Assembly: GCA_958450365.1 (NCBI GenBank)
Contig: CAUEEP010000740.1
Coordinates: 2,483,501-2,547,500 of the forward strand
From: Mesorhabditis belari
Lineage: Eukaryota > Nematoda > Chromadorea > Rhabditida > Rhabditidae
Length of the DNA stretch: 64,000 bases
Direction of reading: 5' to 3'
A model generated the notes under the pieces. That model was not told where the DNA came from. It worked only from the letters and a program-made list of their open reading frames with translations, and did not search any database. Position 1 is the first letter of the stretch. The number at the start of each line of letters is the position of its first letter. A program made the position numbers and the translations under genes. Below are positions 34,714-45,905 of the stretch, piece after piece.

Positions 34714-36862
34714 CTAAATTTAAGCTTAAGTCTCGTAGATTTAACAAAACTAAATAGGAAAAACAAGATTTACTAGAAAGTGAGAATAGAAAAAAAAAAT
34801 GAAAGGGGAATTCCCTAAAGGACAAATAAAACCGGACTTGTTATGGGAAGAAAAGAGACAAAAAAGGAAATAGAGTGAAAGCACAGAAACCAGACGAGAC
34901 TTGTTATTGTTAAGAGAGAAGATAAAAGAAAAGGTTGAAATGAAAAAAAACGGGCTTATTTCAAAATGCCTTTCAAGAGAAACACTTCATTTGATTTGGC
35001 TTAATTAACCAGAGTTCACGTAAAAAGATATTCTTTCGGAAATCTTTACAACCATTAAACTTAGAGTGTGTTCCTTTCAAATATAAAACGTGTCAACTCT
35101 TAAAAACTACCGTAATCTTGAGATGAATAAAACAGGAGACAAGCTTACGATAGTTTTCGAAAGTTGGCATATTTTTTGAAAATTAATTAGTTAAGCGGAA
35201 AAAACAACTTGGAAAAGTAGTAACACTTTTATGGATTTAGCAATTACCGTATTTCTTCAAATAGAAGACCGGGTAAAGAGTATCATCGCGTACTCCTGCG
35301 TAGCAGCCCTTTTTAAAATTTCTTTTCTGCATAAAAGCTTTCAATGAAGTGCTATAGGGCTGGAAAATGGCTCAAAAAAACCACATGAGCTAACAGATTT
35401 TTGAGCCATTTTCCAGCCCTATAGCACTTCATTGAAAGCTTTTATGCAGAAAAGAAATTTTAAAAAGGGCTGCTACGCAGGAGTACGCGATGATACTCTT
35501 TACCCGGTCTTCTATTCGAAGAAATACGGTAATTTTACAGAATTTGAAAAATTTTGAAGAGGTAAATTTCATTTTTTCGTTACATCATAAAAATCTCAAT
35601 AATGCAGATTGAGCTAACTTTTGAAAGTTAGCATTTTCATGCAAGTCTCAAGCATTTCTCAACAATTTTCAAGCACATTCAAGCACAATGATTGTTCTTT
35701 TACCACAGGGAAACGCTAAATGATTCTAAAATTATGGCATCAATGCAATGACGATCTTGAATGGCAAGAAAAAAAAAGGGAAAAGCACATGAAATGAAAA
35801 GAAAATGTAATGGAGAACAAGTTTCCCCTATTTCCCTTTTATGCGAAACTGTTGTTGGGGAAAAGAAAGAAATGGCGAAAAGAACGATACAGTGATTGTG
35901 ATCTTGACTTGAAGGTGAACTCGCTCTACATTTACAAACATACATTTTTATGTGACAAATGTGACAAGCAATTAATTGGAAGACAAATTGAGGGACAATA
36001 GTAGACCGGTCTGTGGGAGGGAGGGGTAGGAGTGGTTGAAATGAGCACAATCGAATCTTTGCAACTTGTCATTTCACAAGATAGCCAGATCATTTTAAAG
36101 CATTTTTATCGATAGTTTAGCATCAAACAGAAGCCATTGGTATTTGAATGATAAAAATTTGGTCGCTATAAAGGTATGTGAAGTCGCAGCGCACTCTTTC
36201 ACCACAGTAAAGTGAAAGCATTTCGCAAACTGAAGACTTTATGCTCAATAAAAAATTGGTTATTGATTCTTGTCAACTAAATACTTTATGCGTACTGTAG
36301 ACAGATAAGAGATGAATAGCGAGAATTTACAGTGTCTCTAATGCTTTAAAAGGAGAATCGGCATGGTAAGTCGAGCATAATTTGGTAAGCAAATCTACTA
36401 GCAAAAAAGTGCAGCTGATTATCGATGAACAAGGTTAATTATAGACATCAATATAAAAAATAGGAAAGGAAAACGTTTTGCTATGAAAAGAGAAGAGGTG
36501 AAAGCTGGGATATGAAAAAGAAAAGGGGAGAAAGGGGAGGGGAAGGGAAGGATCTCACAGAAAGATTCAGGTCATCACTTCCACGGTCAATCAGTCCTCC
36601 CCTCTTCCCCTCTCCATTCCCGATCATCACCCACTAGTTTATCTTGTGAAATATGCCTCGATTAGGGCATAGAAAGCTTCAATAATTCAATTAACATTTA
36701 ACAATTTCCATAGCAAGAAATGACTAAAAAAATGGAAGAGATCAAAACTCATTCTAACTCGCCTCTCGTAGCTGACTCGTTGCTTTTATTTTACTAACTT
36801 CTAGAGGTTGGGCCTTTTATTAATACGTATCTAACTTTTTTTGCTCTTTTCTAGACATTGAA
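34714..36862. other. Intergenic region with foldback MITE
   Basis: This 2.1-kb stretch lies upstream of the BPI-family gene. It contains the near-perfect palindromic MITE at 35245-35531 and copies of the dispersed CTACCGTAATCT / GTCAACTTTCGAAA motif near 35078-35185. Purine-rich tracts lie at 36480-36560. No gene is recognised. An upstream exon of the small gene at 36863 could be present but is not evident. Confidence 0.55.
35245..35531. mobile_element. Near-perfect foldback MITE, CCGTATTTCTTCAAATAGAA ends
   Basis: The 287-bp element is flanked by TA. Arms of about 125 bp are almost perfectly complementary (ACCGGGTAAAGAG, GCGTACTCCTGCGTAGCAGC, CTATAGGGCTGGAAAATGGC) around a short loop. High arm identity implies recent origin or ongoing gene conversion. 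The CCGTATTT start links it to MITE families A and B. Confidence 0.92.
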
Positions 36863-37083
36863 ATGACTCCCAGTTGGGCCACAGGATTGGATCTCAGTGT
36901 CTACAACGAGACCACTTACATACCCGAAAAGTTAGTCCTTTCCCCGTTAAAGTAACTCCTAATTTTTTTAGAAAGCAAGAAAAGAGCAAAACTTGGTCCT
37001 CAAAAGCAGATTTCTTCTGCGGTCGCAAATCAAAAGAAAAATCCTCCACGAAAACACAAAAGTCTTTTTTGGTTGATGAATAA
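36863..37083 (+). CDS. Small basic protein, unrecognised (possibly the 3' part of a longer gene)
   Basis: Two exons (36863-36930, 36972-37083) joined by a 41-nt intron give 59 residues. The start is acidic/neutral (MTPSWATGLDLSVYNETTY) and the rest is Lys/Ser-rich, ending FLVDE. The acceptor-like TTTTCTAG at 36854, just before the ATG, suggests that upstream exons may exist. I do not recognise the family. It converges on the kinase-tail gene with 86 bp between stop codons, and an AATAAA-like ATAAAG lies at the stop. Confidence 0.45.
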
Positions 37084-37169
37084 AGACATTGAACTATTTG
37101 TACACTTTATTAATCTCTATACGGAGCCACGGAATAGAGCAATTCTTTAAAGAAAATATTAACGACTTT

Positions 37170-37788
37170 TTAACGCCTCATTCGTGAACTTTTCCGCGCG
37201 AGTTTTCCTTTCGTTTCCTCGTTTCGTTCAAGAAGAGCTTCAACATGGACGAATTCGCTCTCGATGTAAAACGGCTCCAACAAGTCGGCAATTTCGCTAA
37301 AATGAGTTTTTAAAAAAATGAAATTCATTACCAAGAAAAATTTACCAAAAATTAAGACGATCAATCGGTTGTTTGCGCCAGCATTTCATTACGAGTTCGT
37401 AGATGAAGCAAGGCATCTCCTCGAGCTTTTCCATCCGTTTCCTAAAGTCCTAAACTTTTGAAATTATGCTCGCAAAGAAGCCAAATATTACCTCTGAATA
37501 AATGCTGCTGTAACTCCTATCCGCATTTTGGTCAATCGGAATGGCTAGAGTCGGGATCGGTACCAGGGCTCCTTTTTTATAAGACACGACAGTCGTTGCT
37601 GAAAATAAAGAATGTAAAGAAGAGTTTCAAGAAACGCATAATAAAAGTGCACTAAACATTGAAAGACCAAGATTTAACAGTAATTTCTTAGATATCCTTC
37701 AAATTGCTTGTGGTTAATATCAAAAACAACCTTCTTTATTGGCCGAGAGATCAGATTGAGGTGCGATTTTAGTCGTTTCTTTACTCAT
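37170..37788 (-). CDS. Short protein carrying only a tyrosine-kinase C-lobe tail
   Basis: Four in-phase exons (37731-37788, 37492-37598, 37346-37449, 37170-37296) encode 131 residues. Residues about 58-95 read MEKLEEMPCFIYELVMKCW then RKQPIDRLNFCEIADLL, the subdomain X-XI signature of tyrosine kinases (CW-x6-R-x-x-F). Nothing resembling the ATP-binding loop, catalytic HRD loop or DFG motif is present upstream, so catalysis is excluded. A Ser/Asn-rich leader precedes it and a basic tail (KGKLARKSSRMRR) follows. Clean splice phases and an ATG start argue for a real, small gene or a recently truncated one. Confidence 0.6.
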
Positions 37789-39352
37789 CGAAAGGCAGCA
37801 CCGAAACGAAAGTGTGAGAAAGAGGAAATAAGTAAACGAAAAAATAATAAGTGCGCGTTTTATATCCGCCAAAAGAATTTGTATGCAATTTTTTGATACC
37901 TACCGTAAACGTAATCGTATGCTAATTTTGATGTGCAAATCTTTTTATTATTTGGCCTCAACGAGTTCGTTTCGCCTCCCTTTATCGTTTCAAATGCAAT
38001 ATTTTTCCGATTTTCCATTAGATATGAAACTAGAAAAGTGAAGAATCGAGTGCACCAGGAAGGGCGTGTTTACAAGTTTGGGCACAAAGTACACGACGAA
38101 GAATGCATCAAAACCAATCTCGTAACATTTTCGGTTCGGTGCATTTTGGTTCGGCTCGTTCTGATTTCGGTTCAGTGTGCGCCGAAGCGAAAAGCCGAAG
38201 CCGAAGCCGGACCGAAATTTTGGTGTCGGCTTGCTGGGAAATTAGCATACTATTAACTACTGGACGTCGGTTCGAATTGTTATCAGTTTACTTAGGCTAA
38301 TTTAAAGGAGAGTGCACGTTAACTGGTAATGAGAAAGAGTCTTCGAATTAAAATCTATTAGAAAGGGGCGAATGTATTTGAAGCTGGGTCAATTGGCTGT
38401 CTAGAAAAAGAACTTTTTCCAAGAAAGCTCAGCCAAATCGTAGTTTCCCAGAAATGACTCTCTTGAATCTCAAACCAGATCTTTTTCCACAAGTTTACCT
38501 TACGTGATGTTCGAAAACTTATTTTTAGATCATTTTTTTTTGCGCTACCAGACCATCTTCATGTTAAGAGGGCGTTGATTTGTGTGTTAAAGAGTTTTTT
38601 TTTGGATGGTTCGAGGACTAATTTAATTGCAAGCTCAGCCTCTTTTTCGCCTTTTCAGACGGGAAAAGGGAAAATGCAAAAGAAATCTATTTCCTCCTAA
38701 GGGAAATGAATTCTCTTTTCTTTTCTTTTCTTTTCTATTTTGAAAACTTTTCTCATCTTTTCACTATTACTATTCTGAGACAATAATTATATTGCTTCTC
38801 AGAATTTGACTTTCAAAGCTCGGAAAATAGGCGCTTTTGCATTAAAAAATAGTATTTTTAGTTGGTGCAAAATAGTAAGCACTGATTTGTGCCTCGCAAA
38901 TAATGTGTTTTCTAAATTTGCAAAAAAATATTATAGGCTTGTCTTTAAATCTGTCTGTTTTTGAGATCTTTAGAAAACAGAAAACAGTTTTAGAAAACAC
39001 GTTATCCTTTGAATTTTCCCCATTTCCTATCTTGCACTACTAGTTTATCCCAAAAAATCGTTCTAATTTAGAAGAAAAGTAAATATTTTGACCCGCAAAA
39101 GACGCCGATTAATAAGTTCACTTTTCTTTCATCAAGTGGATATTCGAGGATTTCTTTTTGATAGAAAAAACGAGAGGGAAAATTGAAGAAATGTCAAATC
39201 TCACGGTCTGTTCCACCATTTTTTATTCTAAGAATCGGAGATAAACGGGATTTTCTCGGATTAGAAGTTTAGCCTAACAGCATCTTTTTCTCTTGGAAAA
39301 GGATTGATTTTTTACTTTTTCAACTTTATCTTCATCTTATTTTTAGATCCAC
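37789..39352. other. Intergenic, no gene recognised
   Basis: About 1.6 kb lies between the kinase-tail gene and the chemoreceptor gene. A short run of GGTTCGG/CCGAAGC motifs (38125-38215) forms local complementary repeats. A TTTTC run lies near 38710-38735. A GGCACAAAGTACA motif at 38080 resembles one terminus of the short TIR elements near 2.4 and 4.2 kb. No exon structure is seen. Confidence 0.5.
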
Positions 39353-42203
39353 ATGAGAGAATTGAATGATAGAAGTGATCTTTCGCGTGGCTTTTTTGCC
39401 TTACAAATATTGCTCTTCAACTTTGTCGGATTTTTTGGGAATTGTAATCTGATCTATGCGACGGTTAAGCATAAAAGATTGAGGACAAAACATGGTGAGT
39501 TGAAGAAAGAAACAAACGTACTGGTGTCGAGATATGAGCGTTTGTTTGAGAGTAAACTTAGACCACGCGACGCTCCTATAGGGGGTTCTTTTATTAGAGC
39601 TTTTACGGTAACTACAGTATCCCTATAGTGGGTTTATAAAGAGTTGTATTGAAGCAAAGCTGTAAACAAAGTCAAGAAATTGAGTCAGTACCAAGATGCT
39701 CTTCAAAAGACAGTACTTTGAAAATAACTGTTATTGAAGAGTACTGTAATTAAAAAACTTCAAATTCTAGGAACTTTCCTTGCTCAAGTTGCCGTCATGC
39801 ACAATATTTGTTTGGTGTTTGAACTCGTGAACGCATATTTGGAATGGATGAAAATACCAGTAACTCGAAGAGAATGCTTTAAGGTAAGGGAAAAGAACAA
39901 TTATTACAAAATGATCTTCAGTTGATTGAGCCATACATGCTAATTATCTGCTGGCAGGTAAAGACTTTAAAAGAGCTTTTTACAATGTTGCATTGTAGAC
40001 AAGTATGTACTGTGTGATGACGGTCAACTTCTTGATCTCTGTTCTGTGGCCGATTAGGTAAAACAAACTGAAGGGTTTCAGAGATTTCGGCAAATTTAAA
40101 TGGGAAGTATTTAGGGGAGTTTAAAATCAAAAATTTCAAAGCCAGAAAGCCAGAAAACTAATCAGAGAGTCGAACTCCGATATAAAACTATAAAAGCTAT
40201 AAAACAAGCCAAAATTTGGTCAATTTTGAGCACATGAACGTATGTCGACTAGATATGTATGAACTAGATGGTAAATGGCAAATAGTTTGGTGGCTTAGGA
40301 CTTGGCTGGCTGGACCCTGGTTTTCAGAGAGCTGCTCAAAACAGCGCCGACCAAAATAATGCGTTTGCTGTTAAGTTTATCTCTATTTCTTATTTTCATT
40401 GGATATAGAAAAAAAAGAATGAGCTATCTGTTGAATTTTTTCAAAACCGTTTAGAAAAAAGCTGGAATGAGAAAATGCCAAAAAAAACGCTCAAAAAGAG
40501 GTTAACTGAGCTTTTCTCGACACTAATTCTGTTTTAAGGGATCCCAAAGTATGCAAAATGTAGATAATTGTATTCCACATCAAATAAAAATAAGAAACAC
40601 ATAGAAACTTAACAGCAGATGCGCTATTTTTGCCAGCTCCCGGCTTTCAGTCCCGGTAGGAACATCTGGATGTTCCCTGCAAGCTCAAAGGGTTCAACTC
40701 TGGCTTAAAATTGTTAGCAAAGCTATAAATCTTACTGCCAGACTTGGATACATTCTTATTGAAAGGACCGAACACGCTGGAGTCAGTTGAGCATTATAAA
40801 GCTATGAGAATGTGTTGATAAACTTTCGAAATTTTTATAGAATGCCATAATAATAAAACTGATTTTTCAGACACCGTGTTTGGGGCACAAAAACCTATTG
40901 TTTCTTTTTGAACATCCCGACGATGATCTACACAATCTCCATGTTTCTCTATTCGCGATTTCATCTCAACGATCACGAGATTCTCTTCTGCAATCCCCCA
41001 CTCGCCTTTCCGAAACCAATCGCTCGGTATTTTAACGGAGTTGATTTTTCAGTGAATTTTCCAGAGTCTGGTCTCTCAGTCAGTTGTTATTCACGCTACT
41101 CGCATTCACCATTTTTGGCATTTCCTATTCGATAATTCGTGTCCGAGGTGGGACTTCAACTAGAAGTATTGTAAAAGTTCACTTTAGAGAAACAAATGAG
41201 AGGATCAGCTCATAAAAGAGATCGAGAAGCGAGGGATAATCGAAAGGTTTGGCAAATAGCTGAATATCTTTTCATCACTGGCCCTTATTTTCAAGATCAG
41301 AGCTGTTCTAAAAAGCTAAAAGCCAGAGCCTAGGCTTTGCTTGGCTTTACCTAAAAAATTGGTCCCTATTTCCAGTTTGTTCGTGCTCTTCTCCTATTGA
41401 TCATCGTTTCCGGTTTCTCGTGGCTTTGCCTTGATCTAATGGTTCAATCAGCGTACTATTGGACGGAGAATCAAATACAACAAGAGTACACTCAAAGTTA
41501 TGCAGTGAGTGATCTGATAGTCTTGAATGAATGAATGTCACTAGAAATAATCAAGGCTCTATAAAAAGACCTACCGTAAATACTGTGATAGTACCCCCCT
41601 CGTACAGTCGCGTCGTCGCTAGTCGCAAAAGTTTTTTAGTATTTTTCAAAGCGCCCGTACTTTCAAAAAATGCGTCTTTGGTATCAAAAAATAGCTGAAA
41701 TTCAGGGCTATTTTTTGATACCTAAGCACGCATTGTAGCATAAACCAGTGTCGAGAAAAACTCGTTCAAAGCTAGACTACCCAACACTCCGCACCGTCAT
41801 TATGGGGGTGGGGTAGTATTACAGTATTTACGGTACTTTATAAACCCAAAAAACTCATCAATAGTTTAGTTACACTTTAAATTTGCGTTTTTGCCAAGCC
41901 TGGCTTTGAATGTAATGCATTCCAACTTGCAAATAATGACTCTTTAGGTAACATTTGCTCTAATCTGCTACTCTCAGCACTACTATATCGTATTCTTCCG
42001 ATCACGGCTTTACCGGAGTGCCTTTCAAATGCAGATCAACGCTTTGCTATGTCGCGAGATTTTCAAAGTATGTTGGGAATAAAAATCAAAGTAAATAAGT
42101 ATCTCATCAGGTAAAAGGTCTCGATCTCTCAAGCGGGACACCGCGGAGGACATTTCCCAATCAGAGTCCACAAAGAAATCCCGAACAACCTGTCAATGTT
42201 TAA
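39353..42203 (+). CDS. Seven-transmembrane chemoreceptor, srsx-like GPCR
   Basis: Ten in-phase exons (39353-39494, 39771-39883, 39922-39957, 39999-40057, 40871-41026, 41065-41147, 41188-41246, 41376-41504, 41948-42067, 42111-42203) encode 329 residues, the usual size for nematode serpentine receptors. Hydrophobic segments begin with LLFNFVGFFGNCNLIYATVK (TM1 with GN), then MLIICWQTSMYCVMTVNFLI (about TM3), TKTYCFFLNIPTMIYTISMF (TM4), LLFTLLAFTIFGISYSII (TM5), ALLLLIIVSGFSWLCLDL (TM6) and VTFALICYSQHYYIVFF (TM7). The layout and TM1/TM7 motifs are closest to class srsx, which would put it in chemosensory neurons. The intron at 40058-40870 is long, and the one at 41505-41947 contains MITE family A. 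Confidence 0.82.
41572..41835 (+). mobile_element. MITE family A, copy 3 (in chemoreceptor intron)
   Basis: This 264-bp TA-flanked element has CCGTAAATACTGTGATAGTA at one end and its complement at the other. It is closely similar to 1578-1844, including the TATCAAAAAATAG palindrome. It lies in the eighth intron of the srsx-like gene, 112 nt upstream of the next exon. Confidence 0.92.
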
Positions 42204-42892
42204 CGAGGAGTTGTAGCTGCTGTGATAAAAAAAAAGATAAAGAATATGCAAAATTTGAAATGAAAATTGTCTGGAGAAAGGCTGAACAACTTGTGATATC
42301 CTCTTTCGTGTGACATCCTTTTTCGGCTGATACGTTTTCGGAGAACTACCGTAACCAAGGCGCCATTTTTCATCAAATCAACTCAATTTTGGTATCATTT
42401 CACGAGAAATAACAAGGCTAATAATGTCAAAATACGGTTGATTAAATGAAAACTAGCTATTTGATTACAATTTTCTGAAAGAAGTGCATTTTGGTGCAAT
42501 GTTTATCCGTTTTCTAACTTCTTTGTACATTTTGACCATTCTACCTTTGTGATACGGGTAATAAATAAAAAAACTTTAATGTCTTTATTTTCAAACGATC
42601 TATTTACATACAAACAAAGTGTTGTACCCGTAATTGAAGCGAAAGTGACAAGAAACCCAAAAAGAGAAAAAAAGAGAGAAATAAAATCGGTAACTGAAAG
42701 AAAAATCGTTAAAGCAAGATGAGGATGAATGCTATTTTTTTTAATTATTTTGATTTAAATATCTTAAATAGAAAAACGTGCGAAGATAGGCATAGAGGAA
42801 GATTATTTGGAGAAGGACAATAGCACAGACGCTGCATCTGAATTACATTTGATATATTTGCGTTATATAAAATTTTGTTGTAATATACGGCA

Positions 42893-43080
42893 CTGGACAA
42901 TGAAAAATGATATTTGAAAAACGATCGTCACTTTCGCGCGTCTGTAACTCCCTTGTCTTTGAGTTTAAACTATTAGTGTTATACATTTTCTGAAAGCTCT
43001 TTTCAAGGGCTACACAATGGTAATATTAATATTTAGAAATACGGTAAAGACAAAGGAGTTACAGACGCGCGAAAGTGCGA
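42893..43080. mobile_element. TIR element with CTGGACAATGAAA ends, truncated copy
   Basis: The left end CTGGACAATGAAAAATGAT and inner GATCGTCACTTTCGCGCGTC match the intact element at 61963-62187. The right arm breaks off after GCGCGAAAGTGCGAAAG. A loose copy of the missing right end occurs at 46570-46631, 3.5 kb away. Confidence 0.75.
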
Positions 43081-43408
43081 AAGCTTTAATAAAGCTATTG
43101 GATTTCTTACTAACTTTTGGCCCGCTAGGTGCTCAGTTGATCTTTTCTGAAACTTCGAACAATGCGAAGCTTACGCTCCGCATAGATTTTGTGACTTTCC
43201 TATACAAATGATACTCATTGTCAGTTAAGGACTAAAGTTGGACGTCAATTCTATTTCATTTCACACTTGTTTTGTCTGTGTTTCCTAAACAGTGCTCGTC
43301 GCAAAAGTTTTTCTTCCAGAGAAAAAGGATCAGTTGCTCTTTTCTGAAGATTCCTTTCCTTCTAATTTACTGTTTATGAATTTCTTTGTTTCTTTCTGCT
43401 CTTGCATA

Positions 43409-43846
43409 TACCGTATTCTCTCTAATAGTAGTGCACCGCGCCGAGCCGCGTTGATGACTATTTTACGGTTTCTAAGTTTTCGCAGAAGCTCAACACTCAA
43501 ATCCCCCACAAGATCACATCGTCAGCTACATTTTCCGACCCCACATCAATAGGTTCTGATAAGCGCTTTTCGAGATTTCAAGGAATTTAGGCGAAGCTTA
43601 AGGTGCACTTTTGGGAAAATGCGATAACAGCTTGCGTTACCATAAATCAAATCTGGATTGTTGGCCTGGATCCAGGCTATAGGCCTTCCAAGCTTTTGCA
43701 AAAGCTCAACACTCAAATCCCCCACAAGATCTCATCGTCAGCTACATTTTCCGACCCCACATCGATCGGTTCTGATAAGTGGTTTTCGAGATTTCGACCA
43801 ATTTAGGCAAGGCTCAGGGTGCACTATTATTAGAGAGAATACGGTA
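43409..43846. mobile_element. Composite MITE family B (two units in tandem)
   Basis: TA-flanked ends CCGTATTCTCTCTAATAGTA and its complement enclose two homologous internal units (43480-43570 and 43690-43780). Each carries AGCTCAACACTCAAATCCCC and a CATCGTCAGCTACATTTTCC block. A spacer between them includes TGGATCCAGGCTATAGG. It looks like an internal duplication or nested insertion of the family seen at 3529-3734. Confidence 0.8.
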
Positions 43847-43974
43847 TTTGATTGTTTCATATATTTGCTTTATATAAAGTTTAGTTGTAATAGATCTTTA
43901 TAGTCTTTAAGAAAAGATTTTTTAATTTTAAAGATTTGGAAACTTCGGAAACTACTGTAACCTATCAACTAAAG

Positions 43975-44150
43975 CGCTTTCTAAAATGTGTCAACTTTCG
44001 AAAGCTATCGTAATCTAATCTTTCCCAATCCGTCCACTTTTTGCCTGATTCTGTAAAGATTCCCGGGGAATGCTAAGAGACAAAAATTCGATAAATCGGT
44101 AACTTTGGTAAGATTACGATAGCTTTCGAAAGTCGTCATATTTTAGAAAA
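43975..44150. repeat. Dispersed TCAACTTTCGAAAGCTAYCG repeat, inverted pair
   Basis: Two arms, AATGTGTCAACTTTCGAAAG and its near-complement, flank about 90 bp. Another inverted pair is at 47605-47750. Single copies of the same motif occur near positions 20-60, 2300-2345, 34485-34535 and 35080-35185. I read it as a decayed TIR family scattered through the region. Confidence 0.65.
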
Positions 44151-44189
44151 TTAGTCAAAAGAAACACACTCATTACTATCGATTTACAA

Positions 44190-45413
44190 CTAAGTTGAAT
44201 TATAACTTTCTCCATACCTAATCACAATTGCTTCACCCATTCTTCCCGCACTTCGATCAACGGCAACAGAGGCGCTCTTTTGATTGATATCATCCACTTC
44301 TCCCGGTAACATTAACATTGAAGCCACTAATGTTCCTGGAAACGAAATAAAGGTCTCACGAATGATAGAATAGTTTATCACCAAAGATTTTCTGTACTTT
44401 ACTTTAAAATTATCTCACCAATAAGGGCCACCAATAGCAAGAGAGTCGTCAAAATGAAGGGTAAAAGGGCGAAGTGTTTTCTTGAGAAGAGACCCCATTG
44501 AAATGACATAAAACAGAATAATATCAAACATGATGGAAGGATGAGACCTGGAAAGGAATTATTGGAAAATATATTATCTTCATTTCCTGCCTAATAGTTT
44601 CCCAAAAGAGACCGGATGGCTTTTGTCGGAATCAGCCAATAATCGGACAGTAAAGTAGCCGGAAATTGATAAAATGGCAATCATCGTTAAACAGGAACCG
44701 ATGATCGAGGCTGGAAATGGATATTTGTGGAGCGTAGTTCGTAAACTACAATAACGTTAGGTTTTTTGGAACCATATTGGAACCGTATTGGAACCCATTA
44801 GATCCAAATAGGAACCGTATTAGAACCGTATTGGAACCTTTTAGATCAAAATAGGAACCGTATTACAATACGTATAAATGGCTTAAAAACTGTTAGACCA
44901 CTGGTCCAGGTGTCCCGATCTGGGTCAGAACAAATTTCTAAACCAGAAAAGGGCTAGGCTAATCAGGGTCAGGGCCAAGCTCTGGCCTTTCCATGGCCGA
45001 TGACCCGTAAAGGCAGCTTTGGTGACCTGGGATTACCCTAAGCCTAGTTTAAAATTTCAAAGTACAAAATGTGGCTTAGCTCTAGCCCAGCCATTGAATG
45101 TTATCTTTAGATTACGATAAATAAGCAATTTTTAGCAACAAACCCGTTCTCGTCGTGATACAGCACAAGCGTGGATCTTTCTGCTTTGGTGGTCGGGGTG
45201 GGGAATCGGTGGCCAACTGGGTAGTCAAACACGAGATACGAGTTGACGAAAAATCTGAAAGTTTTGATATGAAAGGCTTTTACTTGAGAAGCTTAACTTT
45301 ATGTGCAGAAAATTCTTTTCAACCCTACCTTTTCTCTTCTCATTTTTGAACTTTCGATCATCGGGCAGATGGAGGAAATTTCCGTCACAAGATAAGAAGT
45401 CTGTCGAAGACAT
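44190..45413 (-). CDS. Small multi-pass membrane protein, LAPTM-like layout
   Basis: Five exons (45329-45413, 45144-45254, 44591-44710, 44419-44547, 44190-44335) encode 196 residues. A polar N-terminus with PPRPPK leads to LCCITTRTASIIG, reminiscent of the CC...RT motif that precedes TM1 in LAPTM-type proteins. Hydrophobic helices follow at about 67-86 (SIIGSCLTMIAILSI...), 106-120 and 132-158, before a polar tail ending YNST. The third exon can only be joined in phase if its donor is GC (AG|GCAGGA) instead of GT. Function is not known; family assignment is tentative. Confidence 0.6.
44757..44870. repeat. Short tandem repeat with ATTGGAACCGTATT units
   Basis: Repeated blocks of TTGGAACC, TTAGATC and AAATAGGAACCGTATT form roughly two 50-bp units. 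They lie in the second intron of the membrane-protein gene. Confidence 0.7.
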
Positions 45414-45824
45414 TTTACTGGAAAAATTTCGATTGTAGATTTGCTTTGAGAGCTGTTTAAATGAATTTGAAAATTGACAATAAGATAATCGTAAAGAAAA
45501 GTTATCAATTTTGAATTTTGAAAGAAAGTCAGCCTATCGTATGAAAAAAAGCTTTAAAATTGTCTTTACTTAGGACAAATTTTATGCAGATTTTAGTTTA
45601 AAAAAAGCAAAACTGCTTAAATGAATAGTAAAATAGAACGGATTTGAAAGAAAAGATGATAAAAGATGATACTACAACGATATTTACGCTAAAGCTTAGA
45701 AGTATACTGTAAGTGGCATAAGCTTTTCAATTTTCAACTCCATTGTCTCCATTTCAACATTTCAGACAAAGTTCAAAAAGATGGAATCAGTGATCAAGAT
45801 GAAAATCAATCAAAGACCGATTGA

Positions 45825-45905
45825 AGAAAAGAAAAGAAAAGAAAGAAAAGAAAAGAAAGAAAAGAAAAGAAAGCAAAGAAAAGAAAGCAAAGAAAAGAAA
45901 AAGAC
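45825..45905. repeat. AAAGAAAAG low-complexity tract
   Basis: Purine-only A/G repeat of about 80 bp with AAAGAAAAG periodicity and a few AAGC interruptions. Confidence 0.95.

Larger units (their letters stand above)
42204..44189. other. Intergenic repeats between chemoreceptor and membrane-protein genes
   Basis: The region contains a truncated TIR element (42893-43080), a composite MITE (43409-43846) and an inverted pair of the dispersed TCAACTTTCGAAAGCTATCG repeat (43975-44150). No gene is recognised. Confidence 0.6.

Noticed and set aside
35700..36050. 116-codon minus-strand frame
   Set aside because: It has no domain, signal peptide or intron support, and an opposite-strand frame overlaps it.
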